Of a stretch of 9,107 bases of DNA, positions 1 to 7,347 are shown piece after piece. A program made the position numbers and the translations under genes. The DNA comes from Bacteroidota bacterium. GTDB lineage: Bacteria; Bacteroidota; Bacteroidia; Bacteroidales; B39-G9. Numbering within the stretch: position 1 is the first letter of the stretch; each line of letters opens with the position of its first letter. The notes below the pieces were generated by a model. It was given only the letters and a program-made list of their open reading frames with translations. It searched no databases and was not told the DNA's origin. Location: contig QMPG01000112.1 in NCBI GenBank assembly GCA_003648455.1, positions 1 to 9,107 on the forward strand. Direction: 5' to 3'.

Positions 1-225
1 TTTCGTTTTATCAACATCAAATTTGCACAAAAATTTACCATTCTGACTAACTTTACACTCGCAGATTTTTTTTTCTTTATAAGTAATTAAATCAGAATAT
101 GTATAAAAAAATAAACTGTCGCCAGCATATGTAGGAGCATTGCCACTAATTGTTACATTTTGACTATACAAATTTATTGAAAAGAGTAAAAAAGAAAGTA
201 TTAAAAATTGTAAACGTTTATACAT
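1..225 (-). CDS. Exported protein of unknown function, N-terminal 75 residues only
   Basis: Reading the minus strand from the ATG at 225 gives an open frame of 75 codons that runs off the left edge without a stop. Residues 1-22 look like a type I signal peptide: a basic start (MYKR), a hydrophobic core, and a likely cut after YSQ, a common ending in Bacteroidota. The mature part begins NVTISGNAPTYAGDSLFFYT and continues with alternating hydrophobic and polar residues, suggesting beta strands. From memory, this start resembles large secreted Bacteroidales proteins of unknown function that open with a small beta domain; I cannot confirm it here. It follows coaD on the same strand after a 161-base gap, with a possible promoter of its own. 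The function, and whether a thioredoxin-like or other domain follows, lies outside the window. Confidence 0.72.
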   Translation of the reverse strand, partial: MYKRLQFLILSFLLFSINLYSQNVTISGNAPTYAGDSLFFYTYSDLITYKEKKICECKVSQNGKFLCKFDVDKTK

Positions 226-287
226 TACTTTAAATTATTAAACTAAAAATTGTCAAGTTATTATATTGCTAAATTGTTATTTGTCAG

Positions 288-322
288 CAAATATAACAGT
301 TCCAATTAATAAAACCGGCAAT
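288..322 (-). promoter_or_regulatory. Possible Bacteroidota-type promoter for the exported protein at 1-225
   Basis: On the minus strand, TATATTTG (plus-strand 288-295) is an exact match to the Bacteroidota -7 box TAnnTTTG, 62 bases upstream of the ATG at 225. The best -33 candidate is ATTG (plus-strand 319-322). It leaves a 23-base spacer, longer than the usual 19-21, so only the -7 half is strong. Confidence 0.3.
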
Positions 323-386
323 AAAACAATGTAACAATTTAAGCATTCAGTTCTATATGCAATTTATCTAAAACCATGAACGGTTA

Positions 387-851
387 TCATTGTTTGTTAA
401 TTTTTATGCCTTCAGGCAAAAACAAACGTGCATCTCCACCGTGACGAATAATATCGCGAACAATGGTTGAATTAACAGCTGTTGTTTCCGGTGTTGTTAA
501 CAAAAACCAAGTTTCAATATCTGTCATAGCTTTGTTCATTTGTGCAATTGAACGCTCATATTCAAAATCAATTGAAGTTCGCAAACCTCTTAGAATATAC
601 TTAGCATTAACTTTTTTGCAAAAATCTACAGTTAATTCATCATAATCGGTAACACTTACCCTTGGCTCATTTTCAAAAACCTGTTTAATCCATTTTATTC
701 TATCTTCTAACGTAAAATATCCTTTTTTATTTGCATTGTATCCTATTGCAATAATTATTTTGTCGAAAATAGGCAAAGCACGTTTTACTATTGATTCGTG
801 TCCAATGGTTATTGGATCGAAGGAGCCGGGGAATAATGCTATTTTTTTCAT
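387..851 (-). CDS. coaD: Phosphopantetheine adenylyltransferase (PPAT, CoaD)
   Basis: CoaD transfers AMP from ATP to 4'-phosphopantetheine, giving dephospho-CoA and pyrophosphate. This is the penultimate step of cytoplasmic coenzyme A synthesis. The 154-residue product matches the usual family length of about 160. It opens with MKKIALFPGSFDPITIGH, which contains the nucleotidyltransferase T/HxGH motif (T15-I-G-H18). It also has the RGLR motif (88-91) followed by D95-FEYE, and the C-terminal nucleotide-binding stretch NSTIVRDI (127-134) before LPEGI (145-149). An in-frame ATG at 911 would add 20 residues (MIFVDKRFWQ...). I reject it because the conserved beta strand starts directly at the 851 ATG, as in other CoaD proteins. 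No Shine-Dalgarno sequence is visible, as is usual in Bacteroidota. The gene is divergent from the NYN-LOTUS gene across 250 bases, so it has its own promoter, which I could not place with confidence. Confidence 0.96.
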   Translation of the reverse strand: MKKIALFPGSFDPITIGHESIVKRALPIFDKIIIAIGYNANKKGYFTLEDRIKWIKQVFENEPRVSVTDYDELTVDFCKKVNAKYILRGLRTSIDFEYERSIAQMNKAMTDIETWFLLTTPETTAVNSTIVRDIIRHGGDARLFLPEGIKINKQ

Positions 852-926
852 CTTATTTATTTTTGTCTTATTATATTCTTTCTGCCAAAATCTTTTATCT
901 ACAAATATCATAAATAATATTAACAG

Positions 927-943
927 TTCATAAAAATTATGAA
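927..943. promoter_or_regulatory. 17-base dyad between divergent genes, possible operator
   Basis: TTCATAA-AAA-TTATGAA is a perfect inverted repeat with 7-base arms and a 3-base centre. It lies 76 bases upstream of the coaD start and 38 bases before the promoter TTTG of the NYN-LOTUS gene. The size and symmetry would suit a dimeric regulator. In DNA this AT-rich, however, a chance dyad is quite possible, and no regulator gene is nearby. Confidence 0.3.
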
Positions 944-974
944 TTTGAAAAAATGCTTGTTTAATTTCTTATGA

Positions 975-1021
975 AACCAATTTGAAAATTCGTTAATAAT
1001 TAATAAATTTAAGCAAAATAT
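975..1021 (+). repeat. 47-bp direct repeat, copy 1 (upstream of the NYN-LOTUS gene)
   Basis: These 47 bases recur 974 bases downstream at 1949-1995 with a single mismatch (A at 1007, C at 1981). The identity ends abruptly at both sides. The repeat contains a complete promoter-like pair of boxes. The two copies bracket exactly one gene. Confidence 0.92.
981..1011 (+). promoter_or_regulatory. Bacteroidota-type promoter of the NYN-LOTUS gene
   Basis: TTTG (981-984), a 19-base spacer and TAAATTTA (1004-1011) fit the Bacteroidota layout TTTG-N19-21-TAnnTTTG, with only the final G replaced by A. Transcription would begin around 1018, leaving a leader of roughly 85 bases before the ATG at 1102. The whole promoter lies inside repeat copy 1. 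Confidence 0.6.
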
Positions 1022-1101
1022 AATTATTTAATTGATAAAGACGCAGTTTTGTGGATTCCTTTTACATTTCTTGCATTTCAAAACAATAATACTTCAAAAC
1101 A

Positions 1102-1884
1102 ATGAATGAATCAAAATTTAATATCGCAGTATTGATTGATGGTGACAACGCTCAATCAAAATTAATTAAGGAACTTATCGAAGAAGTTTCGAAATATGGG
1201 AAGGCTACCGTTAGAAGAATTTATGGAGATTGGACAACTCCGCAAATGAATAGCTGGAAAGAAATAATTAATCAATACTCAATTAATCCAATACAAAAGT
1301 TCTCATATACTACAGGAAAAAATTCAACTGACAGTTCTCTTATTATTGATGCTATGGATATATTACATAGTCATAGTGTTGATGGCTTCTGTATTGTTTC
1401 CAGTGATAGTGACTATACAGGACTTGCTAAAAGAATTAGAGAAGAAGGGCTTTTTGTTATGGGTATTGGACGAAAGACTACACCAATAGCATTTGTAAAT
1501 TCTTGTGAAGTTTTTACTTTCACTGAAAATTTAATATCTGAATCGGAAGTATTAGGAGAAAAAGAATCTGAAAAAATAGATACAAAGAAAAATAGTCAAC
1601 TTAAAACAGTTAATCAAAAGCCCACTAAAAAATCGGCAACAAAAAGAAAATTTCCAGAACTTGACATCAGTGTTATTGACAAGGCTTTTGAAATATCTGT
1701 TAATGAGGAGGATGAGGTATATATCGCTAAAGTTGGATTGTCTCTTAGAAAAATTGACCCAAGTTTTGACCCAAGAACTTACGGATTTAAAACTCTTACT
1801 CAACTTTTTAAGAGCATAGATAAATATGCAGTTGTCAAAAATGAAGTGAATGGATTAAATCATCCACTTGTGAAATTGAAATAA
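1102..1884 (+). CDS. NYN-domain (PIN-like) ribonuclease with C-terminal LOTUS/OST-HTH domain
   Basis: The 260-residue protein has no signal peptide and should be cytoplasmic. Residues 6-145 form a NYN (LabA-like PIN) domain. Its acidic metal-binding residues are visible: D13 and D15 in LIDGDN, D77 in NSTDSSL, D83 and D86 in IIDAMDIL, and D102 and D104 in SSDSDY. A lysine- and glutamate-rich linker (about 146-185) leads to a LOTUS/OST-HTH domain at about 186-258, recognised by DPSFDPRTYGFKTLTQLF (219-236). NYN domains are known or predicted RNases and LOTUS domains bind RNA, so the protein is probably an RNA-binding nuclease. The target is unknown. The gene sits alone under its own promoter and is bracketed by two copies of a 47-bp repeat, which suggests it arrived as a separate insertion. 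There is no Shine-Dalgarno sequence before the ATG. The family call is firm; nuclease activity is inferred from the intact acidic residues. Confidence 0.93.
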   Translation: MNESKFNIAVLIDGDNAQSKLIKELIEEVSKYGKATVRRIYGDWTTPQMNSWKEIINQYSINPIQKFSYTTGKNSTDSSLIIDAMDILHSHSVDGFCIVSSDSDYTGLAKRIREEGLFVMGIGRKTTPIAFVNSCEVFTFTENLISESEVLGEKESEKIDTKKNSQLKTVNQKPTKKSATKRKFPELDISVIDKAFEISVNEEDEVYIAKVGLSLRKIDPSFDPRTYGFKTLTQLFKSIDKYAVVKNEVNGLNHPLVKLK

Positions 1885-1948
1885 CTACCACTAAAAAAAT
1901 TATTTGTAAACACGTCCATCAAAAAAAACAAACGAATGAAATATTATT

Positions 1949-1995
1949 AACCAATTTGAAAATTCGTTAATAATTAATAACTTTAAGCAAAATAT
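1949..1995 (+). repeat. 47-bp direct repeat, copy 2 (upstream of the lipoprotein gene)
   Basis: This is the second copy of the repeat at 975-1021, identical except for C at 1981. It starts 65 bases after the NYN-LOTUS stop codon and ends 67 bases before the lipoprotein ATG. Each copy therefore holds the same position relative to the gene that follows it. Confidence 0.92.
1955..1985 (+). promoter_or_regulatory. Bacteroidota-type promoter of the lipoprotein gene
   Basis: TTTG (1955-1958), a 19-base spacer and TAACTTTA (1978-1985) repeat the architecture of the promoter at 981-1011. The only base that differs between the two repeats, at 1981, falls in a free position (n) of TAnnTTTG. Expected transcription start is around 1992, giving a leader of about 70 bases. 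Confidence 0.6.
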
Positions 1996-2048
1996 TGTTG
2001 ACAATCAGAATAATAGCAATAAAAACAAACAATTTTATTAATTAAAAA

Positions 2049-2055
2049 AGAGGGG
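2049..2055 (+). promoter_or_regulatory. Shine-Dalgarno-like site of the lipoprotein gene
   Basis: The purine run AGAGGGG ends 7 bases before the ATG at 2063. It is the only clear Shine-Dalgarno-like site before a gene in this window and supports that start codon. Confidence 0.5.
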
Positions 2056-2062
2056 ATTTAAA

Positions 2063-3010
2063 ATGAAAAAGCTAACATTAATATTAACTATTTTTTCTTT
2101 ATCAGTAATTTTATGGTCTTGTGGTGGAGATAAATCTGATAAAACAACTTCTGAACAAACAGAAAAAACCGACAATGCAACAACAAAAATTTTTAGCAAT
2201 AAATACTTAAGCGTTGAATTAACGGGTGATTGGACTATTAGCAAATATGGCGCAAGTAATGATGAAAAATATAGCTTATTTTCGTTTAAAGAAGAAAATA
2301 CAAGTAATATTTACGATGCCTTTAATAAAGATTTTGAACAAATTGGTGATATTACCGAAACAACAGTTGATGGAATGCCTGCTGTTACGAGAATACAAAA
2401 ATTTATGCAAAATGAGATGAAAACTTCTCGTGTTTGGTTAATTTATGATGGAGTAAATATTATTAGTTTTAACGTAGCGGCTCCCGAAAAAATATTCGAC
2501 GACGAAATAGCAAAATCAATCGTCTCAAAAGTTAAAATTTTAAATAAAGGTCAAAATGTAGAATTGCCAACTAAAGAAAAAAGTGAATTTGTAAAACCCA
2601 CCGAATTCCCTGAACAGACTTTAAATGATTTAAAAGATGTGCTAATTGAAGATCGTTTTTTGTCTAAAACAATTATTCAAAATGCCCTTAAAACATTTAC
2701 TGCATTACAGGATTACGACACTCTTAAAGTTCAAGATTTAAATAAAGAAGCACGAATGACCATTGCAGATAGCGCTGCCAACGCAAATGAGTTTAGTAAT
2801 ATTAACGAGGTATTTAATAAAGTGCTTAAACCCTCGTTAACTTGCGCAACAGTTCTTAGTATGATTGAAAAAGATAATTCTCAAAACAAAATAAATTCAA
2901 TATTCTTAAAAGATTTTCTTTCTCAAAACAAACTTTCATATGCTGATTTAAAATGCACTTATGAAAATTGGGATCTTATAATGGAATTATATAGTAAGAC
3001 TAAAAAATAA
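2063..3010 (+). CDS. Lipoprotein of unknown function, probable PsbP/DcrB-like N-terminal domain
   Basis: The 315-residue product begins with a lipoprotein signal: MKK, a hydrophobic core and the lipobox LWSC, with C20 as the lipidated residue. It should therefore be anchored in a membrane facing the periplasm or the cell surface. A polar, threonine- and lysine-rich linker (21-42) follows. Residues 43-160 (FSNKYLSVELTGDWTIS through VSKVKIL) look like the alpha/beta fold of PsbP- or DcrB-type lipoproteins; this is a pattern-level guess. Residues 180-310 are mostly helical and contain two cysteines, C261 and C298, that could form a disulfide. I recognise no catalytic motif. The start is supported by both the signal peptide and a purine-rich ribosome-binding site. 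The gene has its own promoter in repeat copy 2 and is followed by a 98-base gap, so cotranscription with the peptidase downstream is uncertain. Confidence 0.88.
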   Translation: MKKLTLILTIFSLSVILWSCGGDKSDKTTSEQTEKTDNATTKIFSNKYLSVELTGDWTISKYGASNDEKYSLFSFKEENTSNIYDAFNKDFEQIGDITETTVDGMPAVTRIQKFMQNEMKTSRVWLIYDGVNIISFNVAAPEKIFDDEIAKSIVSKVKILNKGQNVELPTKEKSEFVKPTEFPEQTLNDLKDVLIEDRFLSKTIIQNALKTFTALQDYDTLKVQDLNKEARMTIADSAANANEFSNINEVFNKVLKPSLTCATVLSMIEKDNSQNKINSIFLKDFLSQNKLSYADLKCTYENWDLIMELYSKTKK

Positions 3011-3108
3011 TATACGACAAAACCTTTTTGGTTAGTAATAAATTGCAAAAAAAACGACTTCCCAAAATAATTTCGTTTGATTAACTTGCAAAAATTAAAA
3101 TATCAGCT

Positions 3109-5625
3109 ATGAAAAAAATAAGCATTATCTTCATTCTTACAATTTTTGTTCAATTGTTATGGGCACAAAAAAATGTTGAACTCAAAAAGTGGAATATTAC
3201 AAATCCTCAAAAAATTAATTTACCGGCTTTTTCAACTGTTAAAAACATTGAAGGAAAAACTTATAATGAAGTCAATCTGTTAACCAATACTAAGGTTGAT
3301 TTTAACAATAAATCACTTATGTGGAAAACTGTTAATATTGCTGAAGATAGCATAGTTTTGAATAATCCCGATAGTAATAATCTAATTTTGTTTACAAGTT
3401 TTTTATCTGTTGACAGATGGACAAAAGGTAATTTAAATCTTACCCTAAATGCTTATTATGAAGTTTATGTTGATGATGAGCTGGTAAAAACAAAAAAGAA
3501 AGCTGACTTAAAAAATAACAAAATTGAGTTAAAATTGAATTTAGGAAATCATAAACTTGCCATTAAAACTATTACTACTAACGAGAACTTAAAACTGGCA
3601 GCTGATTTTGAATATTCAAAAGATTTTAATGATTGTAATGCAACAGTAAGCTTAAATCACAAAAGATATTATACAATAAATGATGTATTAGAAGGGAAAA
3701 ACGTGTCATCTGCAAAAATATCTCCTTCGGGAAAATATGTGTTAATAAATTTTTCAGAAACAATTCATAATAGTGGCAAAACCAAGAAATATTCTGAAAT
3801 TTATAGCCTCGAAAAAAATAAAAACATTTGCATTTGGAGAAACAAAAACATTTCAAATGTCAGCTGGTTGCCAAAAACAGATAAGCTCACATACTCTTCA
3901 ACATTTGAAAAAAAATCAGAAATATTTATGTTTGATTTACTAAGCGGCGAAGAAAAGTCTATTGTTAAAGACATCGAACATTTATCAAGATATGCTTGGT
4001 CGCCAAACGAAGATTATATTATTTATTCAGACTATATTAAAGCAAAAAAACCGGAAGATTTAAAACGAGTATATGGCGCAGACGATCGTTTGCCTTATTT
4101 TCGCAATCGCTCTTTCTTGCATAAAGTTGACGTAATATCGGGAAATGTTACTCAGCTAACCGCCGGCAATCTTTCTTCAAGTTTGCAGGATATTAAACCC
4201 GATGGAACAAAAATATTATTCTCAACTTCAAAAATGGATTATGCCAAAGTACCTTTCCGCAAGCAAAACTTATATGAGATGGACATTAACACTTTTGAGT
4301 TAAAACCTATTTGGCAAGATAAATTATATGAAGGTTATTGCAAATATTCACCAGATGGAACAAAATTATTAGTACAAGGTTCACCGGAATGTTTTGGTAA
4401 GCTTGGTGTTAATGTTAGCGAAGGAAAAATACCAAACGACTACGACAATCAACTTTATATTTACGATTTAGCAACAAAGAAGGCAATAACAATAAGCAAA
4501 AATTTCGACCCTTCAATTAACGATGCATACTGGAGCAAGGATAATAACATTTATGTTTCTGTAGCTGAAAAAGACTATGTTAATCTTTATAAATACAATC
4601 AAAAATCAAAATCTTTTAACAAAATAGAATTATCTGTTGAAGTGTTGGGAAATATTAATTATTCCTACAACAAACCTTTAGCAGTTTATACAGGAACAAG
4701 CATTTCTACTCCAAAAAAATTATACTTGCTCAATCTGAAAAAACAAACAAGCACTTTGCTATCGTTTCCTGAAAAAGAAAGATTTGCCAATATTGAATTT
4801 GGTAAAACAGAAAAATGGAACTTTGAAAACAAAAACGGAACAACAATTTACGGTCGGGTTTATTATCCACCTTTTTATGACGCAAACAAAAAATATCCTG
4901 TAATTGTAAATTACTATGGAGGCACATCTCCTATTGATCGTTCATTTGGCGGTCGTTATCCTATAAACAACTGGGCAGCAAACGGATATATTGTTTATGT
5001 TTTACAGCCAAGCGGTGCAACAGGTTTTGGTCAGGATTTTTCTGCCTTACATGTTAACGGCTGGGGCTTTGATGCTATTGACGATATAATTGAAGGAACA
5101 AAAAAGTTCTTAAAAACTCATTCTACAGCAGATTCTACAAACGTTGGCTGTATTGGTGCTTCCTATGGCGGATACACAACAATGCTTATTCAAACTCGCA
5201 CAAACATTTTTAAAACAGCTATTTCGCATGCAGGAATTAGTTCAATAACAAGTTACTGGGGAGAAGGATATTGGGGATACACTTACAATACCTGTGCTGC
5301 AAAATACAGCTATCCATGGAACAGACAAGATATCTTTGTTAAAAATAGTGCTCTTTATAATGCAGATAAATTTCAAAACTCAATTCTTTTATTACACGGA
5401 ACTTCAGATACGAATGTTCCTGTTGGTGAAAGTTTGCAATATTATGCTGCTTTAAATATTTTGGGGAAAGATGTTGAGATGGTTTTAGTCGATGGACAAA
5501 ATCACTGGATAGTAGATTACAAAAAACGTATAAAATGGCACTATACAATTATTTCATGGTTTGATAAAAAGTTGAAAAACCAAGCACAGCAATGGAATGA
5601 TATGTATCCTGACAAAAATTTATAA
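3109..5625 (+). CDS. Secreted S9-family serine peptidase (prolyl oligopeptidase/DPP-IV type)
   Basis: The 838-residue product starts with a signal peptide (about 1-20, ending LLWAQ), so it acts in the periplasm or outside the cell. S9 enzymes cut short peptides, often after proline. Residues about 21-190 form a beta-rich N-terminal domain; its stretch SVDRWTKGNLNLTLNAYYEV looks like a sugar-binding-type sandwich. Residues about 190-570 form the gating beta-propeller, with repeated motifs such as SPSGKYV, SPDGTK and AYWSKD. The C-terminal alpha/beta hydrolase carries Ser685 in GASYGGY, Asp767 in HGTSDTNVP and His799 in GQNHWI. The spacings of 82 and 32 residues are very close to human DPP-IV (78 and 32). 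Y603 in YYGGT sits where the oxyanion tyrosine of the YGGP motif is expected, with threonine replacing proline. I see no DPP-IV-type Glu-Glu motif, so dipeptidyl specificity is not claimed. The propeller/transglutaminase gene follows after 33 bases. Confidence 0.95.
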   Translation: MKKISIIFILTIFVQLLWAQKNVELKKWNITNPQKINLPAFSTVKNIEGKTYNEVNLLTNTKVDFNNKSLMWKTVNIAEDSIVLNNPDSNNLILFTSFLSVDRWTKGNLNLTLNAYYEVYVDDELVKTKKKADLKNNKIELKLNLGNHKLAIKTITTNENLKLAADFEYSKDFNDCNATVSLNHKRYYTINDVLEGKNVSSAKISPSGKYVLINFSETIHNSGKTKKYSEIYSLEKNKNICIWRNKNISNVSWLPKTDKLTYSSTFEKKSEIFMFDLLSGEEKSIVKDIEHLSRYAWSPNEDYIIYSDYIKAKKPEDLKRVYGADDRLPYFRNRSFLHKVDVISGNVTQLTAGNLSSSLQDIKPDGTKILFSTSKMDYAKVPFRKQNLYEMDINTFELKPIWQDKLYEGYCKYSPDGTKLLVQGSPECFGKLGVNVSEGKIPNDYDNQLYIYDLATKKAITISKNFDPSINDAYWSKDNNIYVSVAEKDYVNLYKYNQKSKSFNKIELSVEVLGNINYSYNKPLAVYTGTSISTPKKLYLLNLKKQTSTLLSFPEKERFANIEFGKTEKWNFENKNGTTIYGRVYYPPFYDANKKYPVIVNYYGGTSPIDRSFGGRYPINNWAANGYIVYVLQPSGATGFGQDFSALHVNGWGFDAIDDIIEGTKKFLKTHSTADSTNVGCIGASYGGYTTMLIQTRTNIFKTAISHAGISSITSYWGEGYWGYTYNTCAAKYSYPWNRQDIFVKNSALYNADKFQNSILLLHGTSDTNVPVGESLQYYAALNILGKDVEMVLVDGQNHWIVDYKKRIKWHYTIISWFDKKLKNQAQQWNDMYPDKNL

Positions 5626-5658
5626 TAAATATCAAAAAAATACTAATTATAAATCATC

Positions 5659-7299
5659 ATGAAAAAAATACTGTCTACAATTTTTGCACTTACTGTTTTC
5701 ACCTTTATTTGTTTTGCATATTCGGGAGAAATAGTTAAATCTTTTAACACACCCGAAAACTATCCAACAGGTCTTTGTTTCGATGGAGAAAACCTTTGGT
5801 TAGCCGACCGTGGAACAGATAAAATTTATTGTCTGAATGCTGAAACCGGCAAAATTATTAAACAAATAGAATCGCCTGCTTACTGGCCCATGGGATTAGC
5901 TTGGGACGGCAAATATCTTTGGAATGCCGATTACAGAGGGCGAACAGACAAGTCGGAAGATTTAGACGGAATGATATTTCAAATAGACCCCAATGACGGG
6001 ACAATATTAAAGACCCTGCAAGCTCCTTCTAAAAGTCCAAAAGGAATATGCTGGGATGGCAAATATCTTTGGTGTGTTGACGATAGAAGCGATAAAGTTA
6101 TTCAATTTAATAAAGATGACGGAACAACTATCAAATCGTTCAAATCACCTGCAAAAGACCCAAAAGGTATTACTTTTGACGGTAAATATTTATGGATTTC
6201 CGACCGTGAAACAGATGAAATTTATATGGTTGACCCAAAAACAGGCTATGTAATTGTTATTCTTGATGCTCCCGGAAATTATGTCCATGGATTAGCTGTT
6301 AAAGATAAAAAACTGTGGGCAGTCGATTATGAAGACAATAAAATTTATCAACTTAAAATTAAAGACTCTGAAAAATTTGTACGCAAAGACAAAGAATTGC
6401 ACAAAATGACTTATAATCACAATGTTACATGCTACGGTCCAGGAAAAATCAAGACCCTTGATGTTAACATTGCTTTGCCTGAAGATAGAGATAATCAGAC
6501 TATATTAAGCAAGCCTGAATATAACATTAAACCAACAAAAATTATTACAGATAAATGGGGACAAAAAACAGCATTGTTTCAATTTAAAGATATTAAACCC
6601 GGCAAAAAAACAGAAATACAAGTCACAACGACTTTTGAATCCTACAATGTTCGTTACTTTATTTATCCTGAAAATGTTGGCTCTTTGAATAATATTCCTA
6701 AGAATATTACTGATAAATATCTTGCTGACGATGAAAAATATCAAATAAACAGTAAGGTAATTAAAGAAACAATAAAAACAGTTGTTGGCGATGAAAAAAA
6801 CCCATACTGGATATTACGAAAAATTCATCAATACCTTATTGGTCATCTACATTATGTTATGGATGGCTATTGGGATACTGCACCTACTGTAATAACAAAC
6901 GGACATGGTTCGTGCTCCGAATACTCATTCACTTTTATTGCTCTGTGCAGAGCCGCCGGACTTCCTGCAAGATATGTTGGTTCAACCTGGGACAGAAAAG
7001 AACTCGCATATATGGATGACGTTTTCCATCGTTGGGTTGAAGTCTATCTGCCAAACTACGGCTGGATTCCAACTGATCCAACTCACGGTGACAGAACATT
7101 ACCGCGAGATCAGGCATACCCAATAGGCTTGGTAAGAAATTCAGCACTTATCACAACACAATCAGGTGGTGGCTCATCAACAATGGGATGGACATATAAC
7201 AGTAATGAAACATATACTACTGAGCCCAAAACTAATGTTAATGTTACTAATTACGCCGATTGGGATAAAATTGACGAAAAAAAATCTCAATCTAAATAA
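5659..7299 (+). CDS. Secreted beta-propeller plus transglutaminase-like protein
   Basis: The 546-residue product has a signal peptide (about 1-20, ending CFA). Residues 24-235 hold five propeller repeats of the NHL/SMP-30 kind. Each has P(T/M/K)GL/I followed by FDG-x-x-LW-x-x-D, and they start at 36, 77, 127, 168 and 209. The period is 41 residues, with a 9-residue insertion (RGRTDKSED region) in the second repeat. A beta-rich linker (about 245-365) leads to a transglutaminase-core domain (about 370-490). Its Cys-His-Asp triad is intact: C419 in GHGSCSEYS, H457 in FHRWVEV and D473 in PTDPTHGD. Bacterial members of this superfamily can act as proteases, amidases or cross-linking enzymes, so the reaction is open. 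The tail after 495 is rich in serine, threonine and asparagine. It follows the S9 peptidase at 33 bases with no promoter seen between them, so a shared transcript and a linked job on extracellular peptides are plausible. Confidence 0.92.
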   Translation: MKKILSTIFALTVFTFICFAYSGEIVKSFNTPENYPTGLCFDGENLWLADRGTDKIYCLNAETGKIIKQIESPAYWPMGLAWDGKYLWNADYRGRTDKSEDLDGMIFQIDPNDGTILKTLQAPSKSPKGICWDGKYLWCVDDRSDKVIQFNKDDGTTIKSFKSPAKDPKGITFDGKYLWISDRETDEIYMVDPKTGYVIVILDAPGNYVHGLAVKDKKLWAVDYEDNKIYQLKIKDSEKFVRKDKELHKMTYNHNVTCYGPGKIKTLDVNIALPEDRDNQTILSKPEYNIKPTKIITDKWGQKTALFQFKDIKPGKKTEIQVTTTFESYNVRYFIYPENVGSLNNIPKNITDKYLADDEKYQINSKVIKETIKTVVGDEKNPYWILRKIHQYLIGHLHYVMDGYWDTAPTVITNGHGSCSEYSFTFIALCRAAGLPARYVGSTWDRKELAYMDDVFHRWVEVYLPNYGWIPTDPTHGDRTLPRDQAYPIGLVRNSALITTQSGGGSSTMGWTYNSNETYTTEPKTNVNVTNYADWDKIDEKKSQSK

Positions 7300-7347
7300 A
7301 TCTCTAATTACAAAAAACGTTTTTCTTTTACATTTAATTTTACGTAT

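Noticed and set aside
263..295. Imperfect inverted repeat (TATATTGC...GCAAATATA) between coaD and the left-edge gene
   Set aside because: The arms are short, AT-rich and need a bulge; the right arm is better explained as a possible -7 promoter box on the minus strand.
852..911. Upstream in-frame ATG giving CoaD a 20-residue extension
   Set aside because: The extra residues are not conserved in CoaD, whose first beta strand begins at the 851 ATG.
3052..3078. Inverted repeat AAACGA...TCGTTT before the S9 peptidase as a terminator or operator
   Set aside because: The arms are only 6 bases around a 15-base loop, with no T-run at the right place; chance is likely in this composition.
3068..3100. 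A degenerate third copy of the 47-bp repeat upstream of the S9 peptidase
   Set aside because: Similarity is limited to short AT-rich words such as CGTT, ATTAA and GCAAAA with gaps, and there is no TTTG-N19-21-TAnnTTTG pair.
6935..7147. Minus-strand frame of 70 codons opposite the transglutaminase domain
   Set aside because: It is a shadow of the conserved plus-strand coding sequence around C419 to D473 and has no domain of its own.
7312..7324. AAAAACGTTTTT after the transglutaminase gene as a terminator
   Set aside because: The palindrome has no loop and only A/T arms, so it cannot form a stable terminator hairpin.
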